This document shows positions 43,501-51,668 of a DNA stretch of 51,668 nucleotides, piece by piece. The notes beneath the pieces were generated by a model. It searched no databases. It saw only the letters and a program-made list of their open reading frames with translations, and had not been told where the DNA came from. Source of the DNA: a virus; IMG/VR virus record IMGVR_UViG_3300048930_000171, positions 1-51,668 of that record; one strand, written 5' to 3'. How positions within the stretch are numbered: the stretch's first letter is position 1; each line of letters starts with the position of its first letter. Both the position numbers and the translations under genes were made by a program.

Positions 43501-45649
43501 TTTTCCTGACAATGCCCGCTTCTGGCGCATTTTCCACAAGGTATGCAAGCGTTTCTTCTGCAACCTGATGTGAAGGCGTATCTTTCGGCACGCTCTTTCT
43601 TGCTTCAAGCACGCTGCGGTCAGTCGATGCCATTACGTCATCAAGCAGCGCATTGAACTTTGCATCACCCATGATAGAGCGCATACCCAAATGCACGCCA
43701 GCTTCATGCAGAACCAAACCCTTAACCTGCGCTGCCTCAATATTGTCAGCCACAAGGTATATCGTACCATCAGGGAATTTTACCCCCTTAGTATCCAGAG
43801 GGTAATCAATGCCTTTTGGAAGCCTGTCTATGCTTTGCACCACCCGTAACTGCGCGGCATCAAGCAGCGCCTCAGTTGCCTTGCCAAATGAACTACGCAC
43901 GGCAGAAACCACATCAGAAGCAGTGGACTTGCCAAAAGGTATCTCGGCATATTCCTCGGCTTGGTCAAAACCCCTATCTTCCTGCTTCTCTTTAAGCAAT
44001 GAGTCAGCAGCCTCGTCAATAGCCACGCCTTCTTCGTCGGTATATGGACGTGCCATATCCGCAAGATCGTCAGGCGAAGGCGGCTCCTCGCCATAGCGCG
44101 GGTCTGTACGCAGGACAGGCTCAACATTAATCGGCCTTCCATCTATCATCTGAGCAACAGCGGCATTCAAGGCAGTTTGGCGAGTTTGGCCGGAAGCTGC
44201 AAATATCTTGCTGTCAACGCCCTGCTCATCAGTGCGCGCAAGAACATCAAGCGCATCCTTTATCTCGGCATTCGACATAGTATTTATGTCAAGGCCAGCC
44301 CTGTCAAGCTGCTCAAGCATATCCTGTTCAGGAAACTCTGGCGGCACATAATCATCAGGACGCACAGGCTTGCCTGCGAGTTCATCGCTTATGCCGCCAT
44401 ATATATATCTTGGGTCAACATAAGTTCCCGTGCCATCATCAACGGCTGAGCTAACTTTCCATTCCGCTATTGGAATGTTATCAATATCATCTAAGCCGCC
44501 ATCCTTCTTAAAAAGTCCGGGGGCAGTCCTCTGCGTAACCCCCATAGCCTTTAGCTCAGAATCAAGAACAGAACCTATGCGCACGCCGCCTAGCTTCTTC
44601 AGGCTATTAAGAAATGGGTATTTTGGAGCGTTATCTTTTGGCGCAGATATTTCCCCGCGCGTGAACTTCCTTGCCCGGTCAAGCAACTCATCCAGCGGGT
44701 CTGTTTCCACTTTCTTAGCTTGCTCCTGCACGGACGCCCTAACTTCAGGGTCAGCAATAGCCTGAGATGCCGATTGAAGCTCGCTTGCCCTTTGCTCAGG
44801 CGCGACATCCCTTGCCACTTTTATGCCCAGCGATTCAAGCTCGTCTGCCGCGTCATTCCATGCCTGCTCTGCCACATCAGCAGAACGACTTGCGGCAACT
44901 ACAGGAACATCAAGCGCCTCGCCCATATCAGGCAAATCATAGTCTGCTAAATCTTCAGGTTTCAATTCTGTGGCCTTGGCCTTGCCAAACGCCCCCCGCA
45001 CATCGCGCAATGCCTCTGGCAGCGTATGCAACACAGCGCCAAATGGCGCGCCCATAGCAATACTCATGAGCGAATCCGCCATTGTATAATCAGCGCCTAT
45101 ATATTGCTGCGACGGATAAACAATGGCCTCCGTGAGCGCATTACCTACAGTACCCTCAATAGCACCCTTAGCTGCCCTACCGCCATACCGCCCCATGTTC
45201 GCTATCATGGCAGCACTGCGCGCCTCGCCAACAACAGGCACGAAGCCTGAGAGTACGTTTACAGGGTCAATGAATTGCATGGCAAACGACGTAAGTACGG
45301 TTCCGGTTTTTAGCAGCGCACTATCAGGAGCCATTGCCATAACCGTATTGCGGCGGTTCTCCTCTGACTTCATCCTTATGCGATAATCAACCGCCTGCTC
45401 AGTGGTGTTATGGTAAAGCTCATTATCAAGCGCAACACCGGCCTGCTCTGCTCTCGACTTGGCTGAATTATAGTCAATAGGCTTGCCAAGATATTCAAGG
45501 CCAGCCACCTGTCCAGCAGAAAGAAGTGAAGGCACAGGAAGCTCTGATACAGTCCTACCAATGGACGCAGACAGAACATCTCCGCTAGTCGCCTCAAACA
45601 CTGGCTGCGTAGTTGGCAAAAAGTCAGGGCGTGGAACGTAATATGCCAT
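40523..45649 (-). CDS. Giant internal virion (ejection) protein with HExxxH motif
   Basis: The product has 1708 residues, the place and size of T7 gp16 or podovirus polyvalent ejection proteins. Near residue 645 GLVLHEAGVHLGMRS gives an HExxxH zincin-like motif of polyvalent phage proteins. The C-terminal part has QFKSFPAMMIERVLKREIYG and hydrophobic stretches (LANLLVAMTLTGYVSLTI, GFFGLYGDYVL), as in ejection proteins that form a channel. It starts in a TAATG overlap with the muralytic protein gene. Confidence 0.75.
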   Translation of the reverse strand: MAYYVPRPDFLPTTQPVFEATSGDVLSASIGRTVSELPVPSLLSAGQVAGLEYLGKPIDYNSAKSRAEQAGVALDNELYHNTTEQAVDYRIRMKSEENRRNTVMAMAPDSALLKTGTVLTSFAMQFIDPVNVLSGFVPVVGEARSAAMIANMGRYGGRAAKGAIEGTVGNALTEAIVYPSQQYIGADYTMADSLMSIAMGAPFGAVLHTLPEALRDVRGAFGKAKATELKPEDLADYDLPDMGEALDVPVVAASRSADVAEQAWNDAADELESLGIKVARDVAPEQRASELQSASQAIADPEVRASVQEQAKKVETDPLDELLDRARKFTRGEISAPKDNAPKYPFLNSLKKLGGVRIGSVLDSELKAMGVTQRTAPGLFKKDGGLDDIDNIPIAEWKVSSAVDDGTGTYVDPRYIYGGISDELAGKPVRPDDYVPPEFPEQDMLEQLDRAGLDINTMSNAEIKDALDVLARTDEQGVDSKIFAASGQTRQTALNAAVAQMIDGRPINVEPVLRTDPRYGEEPPSPDDLADMARPYTDEEGVAIDEAADSLLKEKQEDRGFDQAEEYAEIPFGKSTASDVVSAVRSSFGKATEALLDAAQLRVVQSIDRLPKGIDYPLDTKGVKFPDGTIYLVADNIEAAQVKGLVLHEAGVHLGMRSIMGDAKFNALLDDVMASTDRSVLEARKSVPKDTPSHQVAEETLAYLVENAPEAGIVRKIVAAIKIWARDTFGLKFDIDEYTAREMAKGALKRVSKLGEGKSAEPFFSRAKEDGRQTVIPGAERITDKELAERKMGQSLKAKKPQKEMDVGMFGDDAKQTVLFSRSSKPDKYQPQLDLQLEKRVFDRALKDSEKYPAILRDAVKFANGNDDAGLRFALEDSGVTASMVTAVMQELKKQHVRVQNELRRQRKLIKTENAIDSDKSFDEIVAERTAEEIQQRILAAKREAAFNFVARERAKLIVRDYGSFADEGFLATLTGSSMLREGARAHVAAYQSAYLREWANGIEAALKKEGVLEQFTGRTLERDVSKALEELDMRTPDFKGINADAVKIAKVMHKYQEVTRITLNKLGAAIKYQPGYITRQSHDQLKIRNAGFEAWQKDARGWFDFDRMGVKPNGINKALRNIWQELSSGTYQIEMPAEMKDSDFRSGLNLAKKVSQSRSIIFKKNTWFDYNAKYGTRDVAAAYIRGIENSARVAGLMKMWGSNPEYNVGRAVDDMVEELRNAGDVDGANNLANKRQKILNNLAVVDGSANIPGNIKGAQIASNLRLGQMVAKLGGALWSSMTDVPLYAANMRYEGRGNMFAGMADAVKGIAVGGNSGVRAEVLKHLDVTFDHFVAETMHRLTRGAGFSQNMSAIARIYTKFNLQQGWTGRLQKAAAYGFSNYLGDNASKAFDSLSPEMKRIFKIHSIDSAKWDVLRNAVRNIEGKKYLVTDALDEVGDDVISKYITAKGRQVTAESIRNARERISNDFRAMVIDRAESAALSGDKRVEAAMTGGTQRGTVWGEAIRFVGQFKSFPAMMIERVLKREIYGRGYDSMGDYMRRGKGDMLGLANLLVAMTLTGYVSLTIKDAIKGKSPRPLDRARTWTEAMAQGGFFGLYGDYVLNEYDNYSGRSFAASILGPTLGGTLNDIIALKTAVENGDKSAVRALKIVQSNLPGANLFYVKPALDYLFMYSLMENMNPGYLRRMEANSVRNTGQEWLLRPSSVAR

Positions 45650-48012
45650 TATTCTGCCAATTCCTTGCTCAGTTCTTTTGCCTGCCTCGCTACGTTCAAC
45701 CCCTGTAATTCCAAAAACTCAAAAGGCTTCTGAATGGCTACGCCATTTTTTCCAAATACTGGCGTGCCGTAATCATCAACGAGAATTAAACCTGTCTCAT
45801 CAGAGTTATTTATCCACCGTGAGCTATTCTTTATGGCACTCACATATTCATCTGCTGCATTTTTATAACCGGCAGGGATACGCACGTTATTAGGAGAAAG
45901 AGTATTTACAACATAACGCGCCCCTGTTTCTATGCTACCGCTTCTCTCGCCGTATTGGGTCGGGATACGGTAATCAGCGGTAAACGTGTACCTATCAAGA
46001 GCAACAGCCTTTGCCGCCATCTCCGCCGCTTCGGATGCACCTTTGCCTTGTGCTGCATATGAATAAGCAAGGCGCACCGCCTGCTCGCGGATGTCAGAGA
46101 ATGTCTGAGCGCCACTGCCGGGGTTAGTATTGAGAAGCGTCTGCTGCATTGGCAGCAAACTTGCCGTAATACTATCGCGTATCGCCTTTGCATCGGTTGG
46201 CAATAACTGTGTTGATAAGTCGTCAGTTTTAACAGCAGCAAGCCCCAGAATATCACGCGACGCTTGCGGGTTGGCATTGTCATATATGCTGGCGGCTACG
46301 CGCGCGGGGCCGCTTAATGCCGGAGCAATATCACCCATGATAGCGCCAAACTTCTCGCCGCCCCATATGTCATAATATGATTTCATCTTAGCAGCAGCCT
46401 CATCACCGCCCTTTGTCATCGCACCTTCAATGTCCGATGCAATAGCGTCAGATTGCGTCTTGCTCATATAGCGATATTTTGGGGTAACCCCCCATGCCCT
46501 ATACCTCTCATCAAGCGCAGAGAAATACGCTGGGTACATTTTAGGGTCAGCAGCAGCTTTCTCAGCCAGTCCTTGAATGGCAGGGTCAACTTTCATGGCC
46601 GTTTCAATTGGATTTTCAATCTGCGCTTTTACAGCCTTTGCAGCCGCCTGTTGCAATACTTCATATTGCTTTGCCTGAACCGCATAGTTAGGCGCGGCAG
46701 CATCAACTGGCTTGGAAGCATTCAACGTCTTTGCTATCTCAGCCTGCGGCATGTCTAAGAATGAGTAAGACTTTTCGGCCACATCAAGGGCATTATTGTA
46801 ATTTGCTATCGCATTTGGGTCATCAAGTATCATTAGGTCATCATTAGGCAGGCGGGCAACGGGGATGCCATTCTCTGCTGCCGCCACATGGTTCTCCATC
46901 TTTTGCTTTACATCCGACTGGATGATAGGCTTAAGCTGCCTGAGAGTAGTATCGCGGATGTCAGGGTCAATCTGCGTGTAATAGCTCATGCTATTTGAGC
47001 CGCCCTCAACTTTAATCATGGCCGGGCCAATTTTATCAATATCAGATTCAGTAAGCGGCTTATCGGGGTCTATTCCGCTATCTTTTGCAACAGACGCAAT
47101 ATAAGCATTCGTATCATTCTCGGACTTTGGCGCCCAAGTAGTAATGATATTGCGAATACTAGGAACATAATTATCACCGAAGTTGCGCTTCATCGCATCG
47201 CTGCGCCCCGTGATTTTTACCGTAAGGTCGCGCCTTCCCTCAGCAAGACCGGCCTCCGGCGTGTCAAACTTCCTGAATTGCCCATCTGCTCCACGAATGT
47301 TATACGGATTATTATTGCGCACATTTAACGGAGCTTCAGTAAGGTCTTTCCATAGCCCGCGATAATCTCCCGTAGCCATGCGTCCATTAATAACAGTGGA
47401 TTGCGCCTCTTTACGCTCCGCTTGGAACATGCGAGCAGCATCATCGGCAGGGATAACCCCCTTAGCCACATACCCGTCATATTGCGCCTTACGCACAGTC
47501 ACAAGCCTGCCGACATCTTCTAGGTCATGCACGCCCTGCCTTGCATTGGCAAAGCTATCCGTGAGGTAAGCTTTTGTGGCATCCGTTTCATATCCTCGCG
47601 CCAATCCAGCGATGCGCTCACGACTTCTAATCTGCTGCTCTTTTAAGGCAACCTGCGTAAGCTTACGCTGCTCAGGGTCAGCTACCTGTTCAAGCAGCTT
47701 TGGGGCGAAATTCTCATATAATTTATTATGGTTATCTACTGCCTGCGCATAAGTATTGGGATTTTTCCTTAACTCATCTTCAAACGCATTGTCATTTTGC
47801 ATGGCCTGCAACATGACATTTGCTGAATCTAACTTGCTTTGCTTTGCCTGCGCGGCTTCAACTGCAACGGTTGTTTTATCACCAAATTGCTGCATCTCCC
47901 TACCCGCAGCAATCATGCCCTTTGCGCCGGCACTCCCGTCATAACTCGCTATCTGCCTTGTGGGGTTTGGCGTTCTAACGCCTAGAGATTGTGCATCAGG
48001 TATTTTAGCCAT
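45649..48012 (-). CDS. Internal virion protein with muralytic (P5/lysozyme-like) domain
   Basis: The product has 787 residues from the ATG at 48012 (TAATG overlap). The N-terminal part is helical. At about residues 225-345 the pattern RNNNPYNIRGADGQFRKFD, IRNIITTWAPKSENDTNAYI and ASVAKDSGIDPDKPLTESD matches the virion-associated transglycosylase-like family typified by PRD1 P5 and its relatives. The rest is helical and Ala/Gln-rich as in T7 gp15. It probably opens the cell wall during DNA entry. Confidence 0.75.
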   Translation of the reverse strand: MAKIPDAQSLGVRTPNPTRQIASYDGSAGAKGMIAAGREMQQFGDKTTVAVEAAQAKQSKLDSANVMLQAMQNDNAFEDELRKNPNTYAQAVDNHNKLYENFAPKLLEQVADPEQRKLTQVALKEQQIRSRERIAGLARGYETDATKAYLTDSFANARQGVHDLEDVGRLVTVRKAQYDGYVAKGVIPADDAARMFQAERKEAQSTVINGRMATGDYRGLWKDLTEAPLNVRNNNPYNIRGADGQFRKFDTPEAGLAEGRRDLTVKITGRSDAMKRNFGDNYVPSIRNIITTWAPKSENDTNAYIASVAKDSGIDPDKPLTESDIDKIGPAMIKVEGGSNSMSYYTQIDPDIRDTTLRQLKPIIQSDVKQKMENHVAAAENGIPVARLPNDDLMILDDPNAIANYNNALDVAEKSYSFLDMPQAEIAKTLNASKPVDAAAPNYAVQAKQYEVLQQAAAKAVKAQIENPIETAMKVDPAIQGLAEKAAADPKMYPAYFSALDERYRAWGVTPKYRYMSKTQSDAIASDIEGAMTKGGDEAAAKMKSYYDIWGGEKFGAIMGDIAPALSGPARVAASIYDNANPQASRDILGLAAVKTDDLSTQLLPTDAKAIRDSITASLLPMQQTLLNTNPGSGAQTFSDIREQAVRLAYSYAAQGKGASEAAEMAAKAVALDRYTFTADYRIPTQYGERSGSIETGARYVVNTLSPNNVRIPAGYKNAADEYVSAIKNSSRWINNSDETGLILVDDYGTPVFGKNGVAIQKPFEFLELQGLNVARQAKELSKELAE

Positions 48013-48641
48013 TAGTAATAACCCCCGCCAGCCCATGAAGGCTTAACATTGCCTGGGCGCATCCACGGGGTGTTGTCATAGCCATCTGATGCAGAAGCCG
48101 CAGAAGTTGGCGCATATTTAGCCATAAGTGCATTGCCAGCGCCTCCGATGATTGTGGACATGCCCCCTATCATTCCGGCACGCTTGGCCTGCTTGCCCTC
48201 CATGCGCGTGCTTGTGGCCTGCAATTCTAACCCGCGCCCCTTTTCCTCGCCCTCAAACAAAGCTGATAGCGCATTGTACTCACCCTGCTGGGCGATACCG
48301 CCTTGGATATTAAGCACCGTGGGGTCAGTTGCCCCGCCGCCGGATGCCGCTGCCGCCGCCTGCGCATTAGAGCCAGCTATTGCAGCCCTGCGCCTTTCCT
48401 CAATAGCCACACGTTGCGAGGAGGCGCGCTCCTGACCGGCGCGCTGCTCCATTTGCTTTGCTTGGAAATCCGCGCTGACCTTTGCTGCTTTACCGGCCTG
48501 TATCTGCCCAAGTCCAGAAAGCACGGAGCCGCCGACGGAGGCAACGGTTGCGATTGTTGTCATTGTTACAGGGTCATGATTAACCTGCTCAAAGAAAGAG
48601 CGTAAATGCTGATGCCCTGGCATTTTTGCTAGAAAAGACAT
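48012..48641 (-). CDS. Internal virion protein (T7 gp14-like)
   Basis: The product has 209 residues. A hydrophobic glycine-rich stretch (IATVASVGGSVLSGLGQIQA) leads to a Gln/Ala coiled coil (AKQMEQRAGQERASSQRVA, EERRRAAIAGSNAQAAAAAS). A second glycine-rich hydrophobic stretch follows (AGMIGGMSTIIGGAGNALM). This is the gp14 pattern, which forms the outer-membrane part of the ejection channel. The start could also be the ATG at 48563, which fits the usual family length better; GGGGTAGGG supports the longer form. Confidence 0.7.
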   Translation of the reverse strand: MSFLAKMPGHQHLRSFFEQVNHDPVTMTTIATVASVGGSVLSGLGQIQAGKAAKVSADFQAKQMEQRAGQERASSQRVAIEERRRAAIAGSNAQAAAAASGGGATDPTVLNIQGGIAQQGEYNALSALFEGEEKGRGLELQATSTRMEGKQAKRAGMIGGMSTIIGGAGNALMAKYAPTSAASASDGYDNTPWMRPGNVKPSWAGGGYY

Positions 48642-48644
48642 ACC

Positions 48645-49004
48645 CTACCCCAAATATTCATATAACTTACCATATTTAGTATCACCGCGAAAGACAAACC
48701 CTAGGGTTAGTAGGAATCTCTCAGAATTTTTACTTGTTGCATAAAGCGGTTGTCGCATATCATTAATCAATTCCAATGCTCGTTTTGCCCAGCGCCATAC
48801 AATAACTGGATGCACGCTCAAGCCTTCTTTCACATCCGAAAACAGCATTGTTGCATTTTTATCAAGCAAAGCTCCAAACACCGCAACCTGCTCCCCATTC
48901 AAAAAAAAGGAATAGCCACGTATTGTTCGTGCAGGCTGTTCCTTAAAGAAATTAACATAATCAACAATAGTTATCGGCCTTATCTCGACATCACACTTTT
49001 TCAT
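48645..49004 (-). CDS. GNAT-like/T7 gp13-type protein
   Basis: The product has 119 residues from the ATG at 49004, inside the end of the tail tube gene. It begins KKCDVEIRPITIVDYVNFFK, has SFFLNGEQVAVFGALLD, then VWRWAKRALELINDMRQPLY and RFLLTLGFVFRG, a GNAT-like arrangement. Proteins of this type stand before internal virion genes in T7-like phages, where gp13 is needed for assembly. No acetyl-CoA loop is evident. It may be a degenerate acetyltransferase fold with a structural role. Confidence 0.6.
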   Translation of the reverse strand: MKKCDVEIRPITIVDYVNFFKEQPARTIRGYSFFLNGEQVAVFGALLDKNATMLFSDVKEGLSVHPVIVWRWAKRALELINDMRQPLYATSKNSERFLLTLGFVFRGDTKYGKLYEYLG

Positions 49005-51668
49005 TTGTAGCAATTTTCATTACAGTAGCAAGCAATGTGCATGGCATCGGAGCCATTGCTTCCAAGCATAATCTTGAATCCGTATCAAACTCTTGCTCAA
49101 ATTCAAAAGGACGCTCATCATATTCTTCCCATACGATGTCAGCAGTCACTTCCTCGCCATTCTCAAACAGCGGCATCTCATCCATATTGTCAAAGTCACG
49201 GCCATACCTTAAGCCTCGATTATGCGTATTACGCAGAATCACCCCAAGCTGCTCGATTCTCTTGCTTTGCAATAGTGCCGTGCCGCCCTGCGCGGCATAA
49301 GCCAGTTTCACGCTTTTATATCTTGCTTTATATGGCAACCCGACAACATAATCTGTCACGGCTTCCGGCAGGGTTATTTGCCCGCCAGTCACGGTAAATG
49401 TAGTCTGCACCCCATTCACGCGCGGCGAGTAACACTTTCCGTTCGCCCACACAATGACAGCCTCACCCTCAAGATGTGACAAGCCCGTAATAGTGGCACT
49501 TGAGCTTTGCGTGCCATCAAGGAAGCAATCAGCCTGCTTATTCTGTGTGCCTCCCACGCAATCTGCTTCCAGAGCGAAACGCTCCCTGTATCTAACTGTG
49601 CTACCGTTTATTATCCGCTTTATTATATAATAAACATAGTCCTCTGATAGCGCGGAGACTGCGGGCTGCACAATAACATCCTCAACAATTCCGTCTGTTT
49701 CAAAATCAATCCAGCACCGCATATCCTCGTTACGGTCAAACACCAACACCCCCGCCGTACCATTGCTCCTTATGCAATGAATGCGCGTATCTGGGTATCT
49801 TTGCACGGCAATCCTAGAAAACCCGCTGACGCCAATTTCAGGCACATATGATGTAAGGTCAACTGTCTTGTATTCCAGTTCCCCTGCATCATAACGCAGC
49901 TCAAACAAGCGGTCTCCCCTGACAAACAAGCCAGATGTGTCAACTTTTACAGGCGCGACATTCGTGCTTCCTCGCGTTGACGGGCTTTTTATATTGAAAA
50001 CTGTGGGAGTAATAGGCTCGTCAAGGGAGTTCGACCTTATAACTCTTTCAGACATCTCGGCGCCAATGACAAGACGCTGCAACGGCAGAAGCCAGTTTAT
50101 CCTGTCGATTGGCCCAGAGCCTATGCTACGAATAATAGGGCCAGAATCACCTTCTATGGTATCATCAAAACTCTCAAAAGCATCAGAAACAGAGCCGTAT
50201 ATATTATCTTTCCCGGCCCACCATAGCCTTCCTTCATCAAAAGCAACCGCTGATGGATACCCACGGCGTGGAGACCATGAACTCTCAGACCAGGATGTGC
50301 TGCCACCAGTGCTACCAAGCGCGGTTAGGACAATGGCATTCACAGAGGTAGAGCTGTTAAAAGCTGTAACCCTGGCAATCCCGGTTATGCCGCCGCTTGC
50401 ATATGACATCCCAACATTGACAGTCCCAGATGTATAGCCGCTAGATAATATACCAAGTCGGTAATAAACAATCTGGTTATCCAGCCCATCATTGTAGGTG
50501 CTTGAAACACCAGATGTGTAGCTCTCAACAGTCACCCATGAGCCAGGCTCAGATACAGACCGCTGGAGAACAACCGTGGCAGAGAATACACCGGACACAG
50601 AGCGTGTGAATGCACGCTGTGCGCCAACTCCAATAACGCGAATCTCGCCACTAAATTGACTGCTACCCGTTAGAGTGGCGTTCACAGACTGACCGATAGA
50701 CGTGGTACGATACAGAGAGCCGACACTACCAGAAGAAAAAACAGCCTTTGAAGCCGTTAATGTTATATCTCCAGTTAGCCCCGATGGGGCAATGGATATT
50801 TGTGATATATTCTCAGCCCTGAAAGGACCATCTTCGCTTAAATACTCAGCCACGCCCCATGAGCGGGCTGCTCGCCTCTCAATCTTGTATTGCCTAATCC
50901 CATTGCAAGCCACATAGATTATATCTGCGGATTGGTCGTATCTGATAAATGGCAAATCATCCTCGCCCCACGCAGTTGGGATAGCAACATCACCGGCGGC
51001 CTCTAATGTTATAGAATCAACAAGCGACTGATATTGCGTCGATGCCGATACCGTAATGTGGAAGTTACCTGTAGGCGTAAAAGCAAAAGAATATTCACCC
51101 TCGCGCAGCGTTGCTTCTGGCACATATTGCTCGCCATCCGCAGATGAGCCGACCTTGAACTTAACTACGCCCCTATTGATTTTGACCCTTATTCCATGCT
51201 CTACATTTATATTGCCGCCTGATACAGTAACCTGCTGCGTTCTTATGGCTGAATTTATACCTGTGCCAACAAGCCCCATATACCCGCCCGCCACCCATTG
51301 CGACGTACACCCAGCTTCGTCAGCGTCCGTCCATGATGTTAAAGTTGTATCAAAGCCTCCGTTTGCGATGGCTGAAGATACAGATGGCCTGGATATAGCC
51401 ACGTCATCTATCAGCACTCGCATTGCATTATCAGTAAGCTCTATTTGAGCCTGGTCAGACAGGGCGTAAATGAAATTTAGATGATACGCCTTGCGATTCA
51501 AGTATGTTGACCCACGATATTCCGTACCAGCGCGCAACATCATACTTCCAAGCACCCTGGGCATCCAATTGGTTTGCACCTCTGCCGATAATGCTGTTCT
51601 TTCTATGTCAAGCCGCGCCAGCGCAAGAGGTGACATGCGACCACGATTGAAAGCAAGCAAAGGGACAT
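48991..51668 (-). CDS. Tail tubular protein B-like (T7 gp12-type), main part of gene split by the window edge
   Basis: This is the gp12-like nozzle protein, 896 residues with the N-terminal segment at 1-140. The conserved opening is EVQTNWMPRVLGSMMLRAG, with RGRMSPLALARLD before it. The middle has WGEDDLPFIRYDQSADIIYV and WSPRRGYPSAVAFDEGRLWW, typical of podovirus nozzle proteins. The C-terminal half has GVSGFSRIAVQRYPDTRIH, with GLRYGRDFDNMDEMPLF near the end. Bases 51542-51668 duplicate 1-127. It forms the tail nozzle below the gp11-like ring. Confidence 0.8.
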   Translation of the reverse strand, partial: VPLLAFNRGRMSPLALARLDIERTALSAEVQTNWMPRVLGSMMLRAGTEYRGSTYLNRKAYHLNFIYALSDQAQIELTDNAMRVLIDDVAISRPSVSSAIANGGFDTTLTSWTDADEAGCTSQWVAGGYMGLVGTGINSAIRTQQVTVSGGNINVEHGIRVKINRGVVKFKVGSSADGEQYVPEATLREGEYSFAFTPTGNFHITVSASTQYQSLVDSITLEAAGDVAIPTAWGEDDLPFIRYDQSADIIYVACNGIRQYKIERRAARSWGVAEYLSEDGPFRAENISQISIAPSGLTGDITLTASKAVFSSGSVGSLYRTTSIGQSVNATLTGSSQFSGEIRVIGVGAQRAFTRSVSGVFSATVVLQRSVSEPGSWVTVESYTSGVSSTYNDGLDNQIVYYRLGILSSGYTSGTVNVGMSYASGGITGIARVTAFNSSTSVNAIVLTALGSTGGSTSWSESSWSPRRGYPSAVAFDEGRLWWAGKDNIYGSVSDAFESFDDTIEGDSGPIIRSIGSGPIDRINWLLPLQRLVIGAEMSERVIRSNSLDEPITPTVFNIKSPSTRGSTNVAPVKVDTSGLFVRGDRLFELRYDAGELEYKTVDLTSYVPEIGVSGFSRIAVQRYPDTRIHCIRSNGTAGVLVFDRNEDMRCWIDFETDGIVEDVIVQPAVSALSEDYVYYIIKRIINGSTVRYRERFALEADCVGGTQNKQADCFLDGTQSSSATITGLSHLEGEAVIVWANGKCYSPRVNGVQTTFTVTGGQITLPEAVTDYVVGLPYKARYKSVKLAYAAQGGTALLQSKRIEQLGVILRNTHNRGLRYGRDFDNMDEMPLFENGEEVTADIVWEEYDERPFEFEQEFDTDSRLCLEAMAPMPCTLLATVMKIATNEKV
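51542..51668. repeat. Second copy of the 127-base contig-end duplication
   Basis: This stretch is identical to bases 1-127. See the entry for the first copy: the tail gene joins in frame across the ends, so only one copy belongs to the genome. Confidence 0.9.

Overview
The window is a complete circular phage genome of about 51.5 kb. Bases 51542-51668 repeat bases 1-127 exactly and the tail gene cut at the window edge reads straight through the joined ends, so the 127-base repeat is an assembly overlap. The virion genes are those of a short-tailed (podovirus-type) phage: large and small terminase, a portal of about 545 residues, a Bbp19-like protein, scaffold, a 276-residue capsid protein, T7 gp11/gp12-like tail tube proteins and three internal virion proteins. 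There is no phage RNA polymerase, family A or B DNA polymerase, integrase, reverse transcriptase or tRNA. The lysis genes (holin-like protein, nested spanins) point to a Gram-negative host. The host itself cannot be named from the sequence.

Layout. One long leftward block starts near 9242, runs to base 1, continues across the circle junction from 51541 and ends at 30913. It holds, in order of transcription: terminase small subunit, a DUF5664-like enzyme, a probable decoration protein, a broken cytosine methyltransferase, terminase large subunit, portal, scaffold, capsid, tail tube, internal virion proteins (one with a muralytic domain, one of 1708 residues), seven tail fibre or adhesin-type genes (beta-roll, LamG, polysaccharide-lyase-like, collagen-like, glycine-rich, coiled), and lysis. 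The rest, 9.8-30.9 kb, is the early half. It has three rightward blocks (9839-13236, 15885-21530, 25033-30930) and two leftward blocks that each begin with a helix-turn-helix regulator (15776-13253 with the primase-helicase; 24938-21527 ending with RusA). Each regulator faces a rightward block across overlapping promoters.

How the genes work together. Replication and recombination appear to rest on a primase-helicase (AEP, PriCT and DUF3987), an AAA ATPase, a DUF669 ssDNA-binding-type protein, a Cas4/RecB-like PD-(D/E)XK nuclease with an iron-sulphur-type cysteine set, an SF2 helicase and RusA. The accessory blocks consist of very small, overlapping genes, mostly unrecognised. Among them are a candidate anti-CBASS (Acb2/Tad1-hook-like) protein, a Lar-like zinc ribbon fused to a membrane segment, and two low-complexity proteins: 41 tandem [DYS]G dipeptides, and an Ala-rich helix gene flanked by a 19-bp direct repeat.

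Most unusual structure. A 500-base AT-rich region (9342-9838) holds several sets of repeats with 10-11 bp periods. Its last element, three copies of ACTTGAA ending next to a start codon, recurs almost identically 6 kb away in front of the recombination operon. About a dozen small genes under 60 codons are described here from overlapping start and stop codons and ribosome-binding sites.
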